Shown: positions 34,631 through 43,579 of the stretch, one piece after another
Layout of the letters: the number at the start of each line of letters is the position of its first letter
Numbering within the stretch: position 1 is the stretch's first letter
Assembly: GCA_041393495.1 (NCBI GenBank)
Contig: JAWKKA010000006.1
Location: 83,521-147,520 of the forward strand
Direction of reading: 5' to 3'
Origin: RHKX01 sp041393495
Lineage (GTDB): Bacteria; Actinomycetota; Thermoleophilia; Solirubrobacterales; 70-9
Length of the DNA: 64,000 nucleotides
Position numbers and translations under genes: made by a program
Notes under the pieces: generated by a model
Seen by the model: only the letters and a program-made list of their open reading frames with translations
What the model was told of the DNA's origin: nothing
Database searches by the model: none

Positions 34631-34990
34631 ATGGCTGATGCCAACGTTCTCGATCGCGCGAAGTCGCTGATCGAGGACCGCCTCAAGGAGATCGACGAGG
34701 AGCGCAAGCGCCTCGAGAAGGCGCTGGCGAACATCATCGGGGAGCATCGCGGGCCGCGACGCGCCCGGGCCTCGCGTTCGACCGGTACCACCCGTCGGCG
34801 CCGTCGCCGCGGCGGCACCCGTGCCGAGCACGCCCTCAAGGCCGTTCAAGCGCAACCCGGAATCACGGCGTCGGAGATCGCCGCGAAGCTGAAGATCAAG
34901 CCCAACTACGTCTACCGGGTGATGGCCGGGCTCGTCGAAGACGGCAAGGTCGTCAAGAAGGGCCGCGGCTACACCGCGACCGGGGCCTGA
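34631..34990 (+). CDS. small winged-helix DNA-binding protein
   Basis: The 119-residue product from an ATG with AAGGAG 7 bp upstream. Residues 1-38 form a charged helix likely to dimerise (LIEDRLKEIDEERKRLEKALANII). A basic linker full of Arg (about 40-62) follows, then a winged helix: ALKAVQAQPGITASEIAAKLKIKPNYVYRVMAGLVEDGKVVKKGRGYTAT. The basic linker and helix suggest a DNA-binding, possibly nucleoid-associated or local regulatory protein. Target genes are unknown. It stands alone between terminator-like structures. Confidence 0.8.
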   Translation: MADANVLDRAKSLIEDRLKEIDEERKRLEKALANIIGEHRGPRRARASRSTGTTRRRRRRGGTRAEHALKAVQAQPGITASEIAAKLKIKPNYVYRVMAGLVEDGKVVKKGRGYTATGA

Positions 34991-34998
34991 CGGTGCGG

Positions 34999-35023
34999 CG
35001 GCCGGCCCTGGGGAGGCCGGTCG
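34999..35023 (+). terminator. hairpin terminator after the wHTH gene
   Basis: CGGCCGGCC pairs with GGCCGGTCG (one G-T wobble) around a 7-nt loop, 8 bp past the TGA, followed by CTTTCG. It probably also serves the convergent mdh gene. Confidence 0.55.
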
Positions 35024-35074
35024 CTTTCGCCCCGGCCTACCTCCGGGCCCGGCCGGCGCCCGGGGTGGGTCCGC

Positions 35075-36061
<987 letters not shown>

Positions 36062-36181
36062 TGAAGCTCTCCTGGTTCTCACTCGGTGTTGATGCTGTGC
36101 GGCCTCCCCTGGCTACGCCTACCCGCAGGGAGTGGAGGCTATTCGAACTCAGGCCGCCTCGACACCCGGCCGGAGCCGCGC

Positions 36182-36802
36182 TCAGGGCCCGCGCGAGAGC
36201 CCGTCGAGCATGCGGTCGAGCGTCCGCTCGGCTGCCTCGCGGGCCGGCCGCGGGTCCGCCGCGGCGGCGACCTGAAGCCCCGCCTCGACGAGCGCCGCGA
36301 GATAGATCGACGCGACGACCGCGGCATCGTCGGCCGCCATCTCGCCGCCCTCCATCGCTGCCGCGATCGTCGCCCGGATCGCCCCGATTCCGCGATCGGC
36401 GGCGAGCTGCTGCCAGCGGTCGGCGCCGAGCACCTCGCGTGACTGGCGGAGGTTGATCTGCACCCAGTCGCTCGGCTGCTCGCACTCCCGCAGGTAGGCG
36501 CGACTACCCGAGCGCAACGCCGCGATCGGCGACGAGGCGCGTGTCGCCGCGGCGGCCAGCCGGCCGATCAACTCGTCCTCGAGCTCGACGTAGAGCTGCT
36601 CGAAGAGCTCGCGCTTGCCATCGAAGTGGTGGTACATCGCGCCGCGGCTGACCCCGGCGCGCTCGATGATCATCGCCGTCGAGACCTCGTCGTAGCCGTG
36701 CCCGGCGAAGAGCTCGCGTGCGGCATCGAGGATCGCGGCCCGTGCCCCGGTGCTCGGGCGGCCGGGACGGGCCAGCGGATCTGCGTTGACATCCGCAGCC
36801 AT
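36182..36802 (-). CDS. TetR-family regulator, probable autorepressor
   Basis: The 206-residue TetR protein: helix-turn-helix ILDAARELFAGHGYDEVSTAMIIERAGVSRGAMYHHFDGKRELFEQLYVEL at about 23-72, followed by a helical ligand domain rich in Ala. It is divergent from a DUF4242 gene. The 60-bp gap holds overlapping promoters and one 23-bp operator, so the protein likely represses itself and the DUF4242 gene. Its mRNA starts within about 4 nt of the ATG. Inducer unknown. Confidence 0.92.
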   Translation of the reverse strand: MAADVNADPLARPGRPSTGARAAILDAARELFAGHGYDEVSTAMIIERAGVSRGAMYHHFDGKRELFEQLYVELEDELIGRLAAAATRASSPIAALRSGSRAYLRECEQPSDWVQINLRQSREVLGADRWQQLAADRGIGAIRATIAAAMEGGEMAADDAAVVASIYLAALVEAGLQVAAAADPRPAREAAERTLDRMLDGLSRGP

Positions 36803-36814
36803 CTCGACTATAGA
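36786..36814 (+). promoter_or_regulatory. sigma-70 promoter of the DUF4242 gene
   Basis: TTGACA (36786-36791), 17-bp spacer, TATAGA (36809-36814): near-perfect consensus, the best promoter in the window. The -35 lies inside the TetR coding start. The expected start site near 36821 is within the TetR operator. Confidence 0.75.
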
Positions 36815-36835
36815 TTACCGACAGGCAGTCGGTAA
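36807..36835 (-). promoter_or_regulatory. promoter of the TetR gene
   Basis: On the minus strand TTACCG (36835-36830), 17-bp spacer, TATAGT (36812-36807), with the ATG 10 bp past the start of the -10. The -35 is part of the operator arm. Confidence 0.6.
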
Positions 36836-36836
36836 T
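36814..36836. promoter_or_regulatory. TetR operator, 9-bp perfect inverted repeat
   Basis: ATTACCGAC-N5-GTCGGTAAT, with perfect 9-bp arms around AGGCA. Size and symmetry are typical of TetR operators. It overlaps the start site of the DUF4242 promoter and the -35 of the TetR promoter, so one bound dimer pair would block both. Confidence 0.8.
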
Positions 36837-36862
36837 TACCGGCGAGAAACGGAGGGGTGACA

Positions 36863-37156
36863 ATGAACCTGTACATGATCAGGCGTCGCGAGGCATGGTC
36901 CACGCCGGCAGAGCTGGAGCAGGCCGCGGCCCGCTCGAGCGAGGTCGCGTCGTCCGAGTTCCCGAACTCGGTCAGCTGGATCCGCAGCTACGTCATCGAA
37001 GAGACCGACGGCGGGCTCGGCACGGTCTGCATCTACCAGGCGAGCGATCCCGACACCGTGCGCGCGCACGCGGATCGGGTCGGCATGCCCGCCGACGAGG
37101 TGCTGCCGATCGCCGACACCGTCATCGTCCGCCCCGATCCGGTGGCCGCGGCCTGA
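36863..37156 (+). CDS. DUF4242 family protein
   Basis: The 97-residue product starts at an ATG with GGAGGGG 6 bp upstream. MNLYMIRRREAW, a mid-protein beta hairpin (WIRSYVIEETDGGLGTVCIYQA) and a closing region (HADRVGMPADEVLPI) match DUF4242, a small ferredoxin-like-fold family; some relatives bind nickel (SCO4226-like), but I cannot see a full metal site here. It is the only obvious target of the divergent TetR protein. No other gene is cotranscribed: the next 110 bp (37157-37265) is GC-rich repeat text (CGGCTCGTGGCC twice) and then the convergent icd gene. Confidence 0.8.
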   Translation: MNLYMIRRREAWSTPAELEQAAARSSEVASSEFPNSVSWIRSYVIEETDGGLGTVCIYQASDPDTVRAHADRVGMPADEVLPIADTVIVRPDPVAAA

Positions 37157-37265
37157 GTCGCGAGCCGGCCGGCGGCGCGGGGCGGCTCGTGGCCTGAGCG
37201 GAAGCGGCCGGCGGAGCGGGCGGGCCTCGGCCGGCGGCGGGGGTCGGCTCGTGGCCGGCCCGCCC

Positions 37266-38479
37266 TCAGCCCATCGCCGCCCGGAGGTTGTCGTCGATCG
37301 AGGCGAGGAACTCCTGGGTGGTCTGCCACTCCTGATCGGGTCCGATCAGCAGCGCCAGGTCCTTGGTCATCCTGCCGCTCTCGACGGTTTCGACGCAGAC
37401 GCGCTCGAGCGTCCCGGCGAACCGCTGAACCTCGGGAGTGCCGTCGATCCGCCCCCGGGCGCCGAGCGCCCGCGTCCAGGCGAAGATCGAGGCGATCGGG
37501 TTGGTCGAGGTCGGGTTGCCCTTCTGGTGCTCGCGGTAGTGGCGGGTGACGGTCCCGTGGGCGGCCTCGGCCTCGACGGTCTTGCCGTCGGGGCTCATCA
37601 GCACGCTGGTCATCAGGCCGAGCGAGCCGAAGCCCTGGGCGACCGTGTCGGACTGGACGTCGCCGTCGTAGTTCTTGCAGGCCCACACGTAGCCGCCCTC
37701 CCACTTCAGCGCCGCGGCCACCATGTCATCGATCAGGCGGTGCTCGTAGCTGATCCCGGCGGCCTCGAAATCGTCCTCGAACTCGTCGTCGAAGACCTCC
37801 TGGAAGGGTCCTTGAACCGCCCGTCGTACTTCTTGAGGATCGTGTTCTTCGTCGACAGGTAGACCGGGTAGCCGCGGTCGAGCCCATACCGCAGCGACGC
37901 CCGCGCGAAGTCGCGGATCGAGTCGTCGAGGTTGTACATGGCCATCGCGATCCCGCTCGCGGGGAAGTCGAAGACGTCGATCTCGATCGGCTCGCCCGCG
38001 TCGGCCGGCGTCCAGGTCAGCGTCAGCCTGCCGGCGCCCGGGATCAGCGCGTCCTCGGCCCGGTACTGGTCGCCGAAGGCGTGACGGCCGATCACGATCG
38101 GCTTCGTCCAGCCCGGCACCAGCCGCGGCACGTTCGAGATCACGATCGGCTCGCGGAAGATGACCCCGCCGAGGATGTTGCGGATCGTCCCGTTCGGCGA
38201 GCGGTACATCTCCTTGAGGCCGAACTCCTCGACGCGCGCCTCGTCGGGAGTGATCGTCGCGCACTTGACGCCGACGCCGCGCTCCTTGATCGCGTTCGCG
38301 GCGTCGATCGTGATCTGGTCGCGCGTCGCGTCGCGGTTCTCGATCCCGAGGTCGTAGTACTCGAGATCGACGTCGAGGTAGGGAAGGATCAGCTGCTCCT
38401 TGATGAACGACCAGATGATCCGCGTCATCTCGTCGCCGTCGAGCTCGACGATCGGGTTGGAGACCTTGATCTTCGCCAT
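37266..38479 (-). CDS. icd: isocitrate dehydrogenase (NADP), one frame break
   Basis: TCA-cycle enzyme converting isocitrate to 2-oxoglutarate. It opens MAKIKVSNPIVELDGDEMTRIIW and has SPNGTIRNILGGVIFREPI, the homodimeric eukaryote-like class. Later blocks are YEHRLIDDMVAAALKWEGGYVWACKNYDGDVQSD and EAAHGTVTRHYREHQKG. The frame breaks near 37807: GACCCTTCC on the minus strand should be GACCCCTTCC to join DGRFKDP to FQEVFDDEF. With one C restored the length is about 404 residues, normal for the class. The ATG at 38477-38479 follows a GGAAGGAC site. Read as a sequence error, not a pseudogene. Confidence 0.94.
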
Positions 38480-38550
38480 CTGCTGGGGGTCCTTCCGGTC
38501 GGGGGCCGCCGGACCCTAGCGAGGGCGGGGTTTTGAGATAGTTCGTAACG

Positions 38551-40236
38551 ATGAGCACCGTCGAGAAGCAGACCGCGACGGGCCCCGGCGCCGCCGCCAC
38601 CCACGCGGTCGTCAACCAGTCCGAGCCGCTCGCCGGCTACAACGTCTTCAGCGCCGACCGGGCGCTCGTCGAGGCCGTCGCCCGCGAGGGCGGCGACTTC
38701 GAGGTCGCGATGATCCGCGAGGTCGGCGGGATCGCCGGGCGGCCGGAGACGATCGAGCTCGGCCGGCTCGCCAACGAGCACCCGCCCGAGCTCCGCAGCC
38801 ACGACCGGTTCGGCAACCGGATCGACGAGGTCGAGTATCACCCCGCCTGGCACGAGGTGATGGCGATCCACGTCTCCCACGGCCTCCACGCCCTGCCCTG
38901 GCGGCGCCCCGAGCCGGGCGCCCACGTCGCCCGGGCGGCCGCGTTCATGTGCCTCTCGCAGGCCGAGGCCGGCTCCGGCTGCCCGATCTCGATGACCTAC
39001 TCGGTGATCCCGGCGCTGCGCAGCCAGCCCGATGTCGCCGCCGAGTGGGAGCCGCGCTTCACCTCGCTGGACTACGACCCGCGGTCGGTGCCGGCGCCGG
39101 ACAAGGCCGGGGCGCTGGCGGGAATGGCGATGACCGAGAAGCAGGGCGGCTCCGACGTCCGCGCCAACACGACCGTCGCGGTGCCACTGAACGGCGGCGG
39201 GCCCGGGGCCGAGTACGAGGTGACCGGGCACAAGTGGTTCTGCTCGGCGCCGATGTGCGACGCGTTCCTGATCCTCGCCCAGGCCGAGGGAGGCCTCTCC
39301 TGCTTCCTGCTGCCGCGCTGGACCCCCGACGGCGAGCGCAACGGCTTTCAGATCGAGCAGCTCAAGGACAAGCTCGGCAACCGCTCGAACGCGTCGAGCG
39401 AGGTCGAGCTGCGCGGCGCCTGGGCGCGGATGGTCGGCGAGGAGGGTCGCGGCGTCGCGACGATCATCGAGATGGTCAGCCACACCCGCCTGGACTGCAC
39501 GCTCGGATCGACCGCGGGGATGCGCGCCGGCACCGCGCAGGCGATCTGGCACGCCGAGCACCGCTCGGCCTTCGGGAAGCTTCTCGTCGAACAGCCGCTG
39601 ATGGCGAACGTCCTCGCCGACCTCGCGATCGAGTCCGAGGCGGCGACGGTCGCGAGCGTCTGGCTCGCCCGCCAGTTCGACGAGGCACACGCCGGCGACG
39701 AGCGGGCGACGCTGATCCGGCGGATCGCCACCCCCGTGCTCAAGTACTGGACCTGCAAGCGCGCCCCCGAGCACGCCGCCGAGGCGCTCGAGTGCCTCGG
39801 CGGCAACGGCTACGTCGAGGACTCGGGGATGCCGCGGCTGTACCGCGAGGCGCCGGTGATGTCGGTCTGGGAGGGCTCGGGCAACGTCCAGGCGCTCGAC
39901 GTGCTGCGGGCGATGGCCAGGGAGCTGGCCGTGCTCGAGCCGCTGCTCGACGAGATCGGCGCCGGCGCGGAGGCGGAGCCGCGGCTGCGCGCCGCCGCCG
40001 ATTCGCTCGAGCGCGAGCTCGCCGACCCGGACCGGCTCGAGACGCGGGCGCGGCGGCTGGTCGAGCGGATCGCGCTGGCGCTACAGGGTTCGCTGCTCGT
40101 TCGCTACGGCGATCCCGCCGTCGCCGACGCGTTCTGCGCGACCCGGCTCGACCGCGACTGGGGCAACGTCTTCGGGACCCTGCCGGCGGGCGTCGGCACC
40201 GCGGCGATCATCGAGCGTCACGCCGTCCGGGTCTGA
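38551..40236 (+). CDS. aidB: acyl-CoA dehydrogenase family protein, AidB-like
   Basis: The 561-residue flavoprotein with AidB features: FMCLSQAEAGSGCPISMTYSVIPALR, AMTEKQGGSDVRANTT, EVTGHKWFCSAPMCDAFLILAQ, EMVSHTRLDCTLGSTAGMRAG and LECLGGNGYVEDSGMPRLYREAPVMSVWEGSGN. AidB in E. coli is part of the Ada adaptive response and binds DNA; in Actinobacteria such proteins may instead be acyl-CoA dehydrogenases. The next gene, an enoyl-CoA hydratase 7 bp away, favours a fatty-acid role here. TAGTTC lies 12 bp before the ATG as a weak leaderless-type -10. Confidence 0.88.
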   Translation: MSTVEKQTATGPGAAATHAVVNQSEPLAGYNVFSADRALVEAVAREGGDFEVAMIREVGGIAGRPETIELGRLANEHPPELRSHDRFGNRIDEVEYHPAWHEVMAIHVSHGLHALPWRRPEPGAHVARAAAFMCLSQAEAGSGCPISMTYSVIPALRSQPDVAAEWEPRFTSLDYDPRSVPAPDKAGALAGMAMTEKQGGSDVRANTTVAVPLNGGGPGAEYEVTGHKWFCSAPMCDAFLILAQAEGGLSCFLLPRWTPDGERNGFQIEQLKDKLGNRSNASSEVELRGAWARMVGEEGRGVATIIEMVSHTRLDCTLGSTAGMRAGTAQAIWHAEHRSAFGKLLVEQPLMANVLADLAIESEAATVASVWLARQFDEAHAGDERATLIRRIATPVLKYWTCKRAPEHAAEALECLGGNGYVEDSGMPRLYREAPVMSVWEGSGNVQALDVLRAMARELAVLEPLLDEIGAGAEAEPRLRAAADSLERELADPDRLETRARRLVERIALALQGSLLVRYGDPAVADAFCATRLDRDWGNVFGTLPAGVGTAAIIERHAVRV

Positions 40237-40243
40237 GCCGGCG

Positions 40244-41068
40244 ATGGCCGCGGCGGACAACGGCGCCGGCGCGTCCCGACACCGGGTCGAGGTGACGATC
40301 GCCGACCACGTCGCCGAGGTCCGCCTCGACCGCCCCGAGGTGCACAACGCGCTCGACTTCGCGATGTTCGGGGCGATCGGCGCCGCGATCGACGAGCTCG
40401 CGGCGGACGCCTCCGTCCGCGCCGTCGTCCTCCACGGGGCCGGGCCGAGCTTCTGCCCGGCCTCGACCTCGCGAGCTTCGCCGCGAGCGGCCCCTCGATC
40501 GAGGAGATGTTCGCCCGCCGCGACGGCGAGGACGCGAACCTCGCCCAGCGCGTCTCCTACGGCTGGCAGGCTCCTGCCGGCCCCGGTGATCTGCGCCGTC
40601 CACGGCAACTGCCTCGGCGGCGGCGCCCAGATCGCGCTCGGCGCCGACATCCGCATCATCGCCCCCGACGCGACGCTCTCGATCCGTGAGGTCCACTGGG
40701 GCCTGATTCCCGACATGGGGATCACCCGCTCGCTGCCGCGCCTCGTCCGCTCCGACGTCGCCAAGGAGCTCGTACTGACGGCACGGATGCTCGACGGCGC
40801 CGAGGCGGCGCGACTCGGACTGGCGACGCGGGTCGGCGACGATCCGCTCGCCGCCGCTCGCGGGCTCGCGGCCGAGATCGCGGCCCGCTCCCCGGACGCG
40901 ACCCGGCGCGCGAAAGCGCTGATCGAGCGGGCCTGGACGATGGCTCCGGCCGACTCGCTCGCGCTCGAGGAGGAGCTCCAGCGCGAGCTGCTCGGCACGG
41001 CGAGCCAGATGAAGGCCGTCGAGGCCGGGATGGGCGGGGATCCGGGCGAGTTCGACGACCCGGCCTGA
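40244..41068 (+). CDS. enoyl-CoA hydratase/isomerase, with two hidden frame breaks
   Basis: Crotonase-fold enzyme hydrating enoyl-CoA in beta-oxidation. Clear blocks are VAEVRLDRPEVHNALDFAMF, VVLHGAGPSFC, then VICAVHGNCLGGGAQIALGADIRIIAPDATLSIREVHWGLIPD and a normal C-terminus. The frame looks open throughout (274 codons), but codons between about 40458 and 40572 are out of frame. One base is missing after TTCTGC (restoring AGLDLASFAASGPSIEEMF, the first oxyanion-hole loop), and two more near CAGGCTCC restore the frame. The ORF is therefore intact only by chance and its middle 38 residues as read are wrong. It is cotranscribed with aidB. Confidence 0.85.
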   Translation: MAAADNGAGASRHRVEVTIADHVAEVRLDRPEVHNALDFAMFGAIGAAIDELAADASVRAVVLHGAGPSFCPASTSRASPRAAPRSRRCSPAATARTRTSPSASPTAGRLLPAPVICAVHGNCLGGGAQIALGADIRIIAPDATLSIREVHWGLIPDMGITRSLPRLVRSDVAKELVLTARMLDGAEAARLGLATRVGDDPLAAARGLAAEIAARSPDATRRAKALIERAWTMAPADSLALEEELQRELLGTASQMKAVEAGMGGDPGEFDDPA

Positions 41069-41132
41069 CCCGGCCGCACTCCGCGGCGGCGGAGCATCGC
41101 GGAGACGGGGAGTCCCGGCCCGGGCCCCCGCA

Positions 41133-41138
41133 TACACT
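41133..41138 (+). promoter_or_regulatory. -10 element TACACT of the M50 protease gene (leaderless)
   Basis: TACACT begins exactly 12 bp before the ATG at 41145. It sits in a short dyad CATAC-N7-GTATG (41131-41147) that covers the start codon. Confidence 0.5.
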
Positions 41139-41144
41139 TGACGT

Positions 41145-42308
41145 ATGCCCGAGCGCGGCCGCTACACGCTGTTGACGATCCGCGGGATCCCCGTCGGAGT
41201 CGACTGGACGTGGTTCTTCATCCTCTTCCTGATCATCTGGCTGCTCTCGGGCTTCTACCGCGACGTGCTCGGCAGCGCCCAGGACGCGTTCGAGCCCTAC
41301 GCGCTCGCCGTCGCCAGCGCCTTCGGGTTCTTCGCCTCGATCCTGCTCCACGAGCTCGGCCACGCCGTGATCGCGATGCGCAACCGGATCGGGATCTCGC
41401 AGATCACGCTGTGGATGTTCGGCGGCATCGCCTCGCTCGACCGCGACCCGGACACAGCCGGGGCCGAGTTCCGGATCGCGGCGGCCGGACCGGCCGTGAC
41501 GCTGCTGATCACGGCCGCCTGCATGGCGGCCGGGGCGGCGATCGATGGCGGTCGGTTCTGGGACGGCGCCAGCTTCGACGGGACCGCGACGATCTCGACC
41601 GGCGTCGCGGTGCTCGCCTGGCTCGCCAACATCAACGCGGCGATCCTCGTCTTCAACCTGCTGCCCGCTTTCCCCCTCGACGGGGGCCGGATCGTCCGCT
41701 CGATCGCCTGGCGGGTGACCGGCGACCGCGACCGCGCGACGATCTTCGCGGCCCGGCTCGGCCAGGGCTTCGCCTACGCGTTCATCGCGATCGGCATCGT
41801 GCTTGCGATCAGCGGCTCGCTGTTCGCCGGCGTCTGGCTGGCGCTGATCGGCTGGATGCTCGGCGGCTCGGCCCGCGCGACCGCCGACCGCAGCAAGCTG
41901 AACCGCAAGCTCGGCGGCCTCCGGGTCGCCGACGTGATGGACTCCGAGCCGGTCGCCATTCCGGCCGCGGCAACGGTCGAGGAGGCTCTCGACCAGTACT
42001 TCCTCCGCTACCGGTGGCCGTGGTTCCCCGTCGTCGACGCCGGCCAGCGCTTCGTCGGACTGCTCAACCGCGGCACCGCCGACGCGGTTCCGGAGACGAG
42101 CCGGGAAAGCCAGACCGTGGCCGAGATCATCGACCCGGGCGGGTCCGGCGATCAGACGGTCGACTCCGAGGAGCCGCTCGAGGAGCTGCTCGCCAACCTC
42201 GAGCTGCGGCGCCTCGGCGGGCTGGTGGCCATCGACGCCGACGGCCGCCTCGCCGGGGTGGTCACCCTGGAGCAGGTTGGTCGGGCGCTGCGAGACGCAG
42301 CAGCCTGA
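41145..42308 (+). CDS. site-2 protease, M50 family (Rip3-like) with CBS pair
   Basis: Intramembrane zinc metalloprotease, 387 residues. The N-terminal half has about six helices with the active-site HELGH (ASILLHELGHAVIAM) and the third zinc ligand in NLLPAFPLDGGRIVRS. The C-terminal half (about 250-387) is a pair of CBS domains starting VADVMDSEPVAIPAAATVEEAL, which may sense nucleotides. The M50-plus-CBS plan matches Rip3/SpoIVFB-like proteases that cleave membrane regulators such as anti-sigma factors; no sigma/anti-sigma pair is in this window. The last 47 bp overlap the convergent VKOR gene. Confidence 0.92.
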   Translation: MPERGRYTLLTIRGIPVGVDWTWFFILFLIIWLLSGFYRDVLGSAQDAFEPYALAVASAFGFFASILLHELGHAVIAMRNRIGISQITLWMFGGIASLDRDPDTAGAEFRIAAAGPAVTLLITAACMAAGAAIDGGRFWDGASFDGTATISTGVAVLAWLANINAAILVFNLLPAFPLDGGRIVRSIAWRVTGDRDRATIFAARLGQGFAYAFIAIGIVLAISGSLFAGVWLALIGWMLGGSARATADRSKLNRKLGGLRVADVMDSEPVAIPAAATVEEALDQYFLRYRWPWFPVVDAGQRFVGLLNRGTADAVPETSRESQTVAEIIDPGGSGDQTVDSEEPLEELLANLELRRLGGLVAIDADGRLAGVVTLEQVGRALRDAAA

Positions 42309-42699
42309 CTGTCGCCGTCACCAGCAGCAGCGTCATCACCACGGCGCTCGCCACGCACCACTGGCAGATCGCGTCGATGACGAACAGCTCCAGGTAGGTC
42401 AGGTAGAGGCTGAACGCGAACCCGGCCAGGGTCAGCATGAAGGTCAGCGCCCGACCGATCTCGCCGCCGACGAACAGCGACGCGAAGATCAGGACGTAGC
42501 CGATCAAGCCGAGCAGCGCCACCGGGATCGGCCCGATCTCGGCATAGGTGGAGGCCTGCACGCGCTCGCAGCCGCCGGTCGTGCAGACCGGGCTGATCCC
42601 TTCGTAATGGACCCAGGTGAGGTAGGCGGCGATCGCGATGCCGACCAGCGCAAGCGCCGTCGCGATCATCGTCGGCCGGTCGGCCCGGATGCGGGTCAC
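42262..42699 (-). CDS. vitamin K epoxide reductase (VKOR) homolog
   Basis: Four-helix membrane oxidoreductase, 145 residues, that reoxidises DsbA-type proteins using quinone. The loop pair SPVCTTGGCERVQAS and the active-site AICQWCVASAVVM (Cys-x2-Cys) are present, along with a conserved Ser/Thr after the first Cys pair. The start is a GTG (42697-42699) overlapping the DsbA stop by 4 bp, so both are made together. Bacterial VKOR replaces DsbB in Actinobacteria. The 3' end runs 47 bp into the convergent M50 gene. Confidence 0.92.
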   Translation of the reverse strand: MTRIRADRPTMIATALALVGIAIAAYLTWVHYEGISPVCTTGGCERVQASTYAEIGPIPVALLGLIGYVLIFASLFVGGEIGRALTFMLTLAGFAFSLYLTYLELFVIDAICQWCVASAVVMTLLLVTATVRLLRLAAPDQPAPG

Positions 42700-43460
42700 T
42701 TCTGGGCGTCGGCGAGCTGCTCGTCGATCGGGCCCTCGAACTCCGAGGTCTCGAGCTGGTTGACGTTCAGCGCCGTCATCTCGCCACCGGTCGGGCCGAT
42801 CTCGAAGCTCGGGGTCGAGTTGATCGCGGCGCTCTGGGCCGCCGTCTCCGCTTCGGAGATCTGCCTGGTGACCGCCTCCGAGCCGCTCTCGGAGTTGACC
42901 TGCTCGACGTTCGCGCCCGCCGCCTCGGAGACCGAGTCGATGAAGTCGCTGGTCGCGTAGCCGGAGTTCTCGGTTTCCTGGCGGGCGTAGGCAATGTCGA
43001 TCCACTGCCACATCAGGTCCTGATCACCGGCGGCGTAGGCCGCCCGGGCGAGCTTGTCGGAGTCGGGGCCGATGAAGGTGAGCAGGTGCAGCTCCATCCG
43101 CACATCGCCGGTCTCGACGTACTTCTTGACGAGGTCGGGGAGAACGTCGGCCGTGTACTGCTTGCAGTAGGGGCACTGCGGGTCGGCGTACTCGACCAGC
43201 GTCACCGGCGCCTTCGGGTCGCCGAGCTCGATCCCCTGCTGCGGGATCCCCGCGAAGAGCGAGACGTCGCCGCCGCCGGAGCCCGAGTCGGAGTCCCCGG
43301 AGCTGACCACGATCAGGACGACGACGATGATCGCGGCGAGCAGTACCGAGCCGCCGACGAGCGCCCAGGTCCGCTGCCGGCGCTGCTTGGTGGCCTCCTC
43401 GCGCTCGGCGGCGAGGCGGGCCTCGCGGGCGGCCTTCTTGGAGTCGGCGCGTGAGCTCAT
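42696..43460 (-). CDS. membrane-anchored DsbA-like thioredoxin-fold oxidoreductase
   Basis: The 254-residue protein: charged cytoplasmic N-tail, one helix (WALVGGSVLLAAIIVVVLIVVS, about 31-52), a Ser/Gly linker, then a DsbA fold. The active site is DPQCPYCKQYTADVLP (Cys-Pro-Tyr-Cys) and the cis-Pro is in NSTPSFEIG. It introduces disulfides into exported proteins; the adjacent VKOR reoxidises it. The secreted tandem family nearby, with four conserved cysteines, is a plausible client (inference). TATGTT at 43470-43475 (minus strand) is a likely -10. Confidence 0.92.
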   Translation of the reverse strand: MSSRADSKKAAREARLAAEREEATKQRRQRTWALVGGSVLLAAIIVVVLIVVSSGDSDSGSGGGDVSLFAGIPQQGIELGDPKAPVTLVEYADPQCPYCKQYTADVLPDLVKKYVETGDVRMELHLLTFIGPDSDKLARAAYAAGDQDLMWQWIDIAYARQETENSGYATSDFIDSVSEAAGANVEQVNSESGSEAVTRQISEAETAAQSAAINSTPSFEIGPTGGEMTALNVNQLETSEFEGPIDEQLADAQK

Positions 43461-43567
43461 AGGGCCGGGAACATACAGGCTGCCGGTCGCGGGTTTGCGC
43501 CACGGCGAGCCGGAAGACCGACCGCCAGGCTCGGGATTCCCGCCCGCCGCCGAGCCCTGCGACCACA

Positions 43568-43573
43568 TAGGAT
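43568..43573 (+). promoter_or_regulatory. -10 element TAGGAT of sdhA (leaderless)
   Basis: TAGGAT starts exactly 12 bp before the GTG of sdhA at 43580; no Shine-Dalgarno sequence precedes the GTG. Confidence 0.45.
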
Positions 43574-43579
43574 TGCGCC

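Noticed and set aside
38551..40236. aidB as proof of an adaptive response to alkylation
   Set aside because: No ada, alkA or alkB gene is near, and the adjoining enoyl-CoA hydratase suggests a lipid role; the name only reflects similarity.
40493..40700. Separate small gene inside the enoyl-CoA hydratase
   Set aside because: The short alternative frame there is the true hydratase frame exposed by local base loss.
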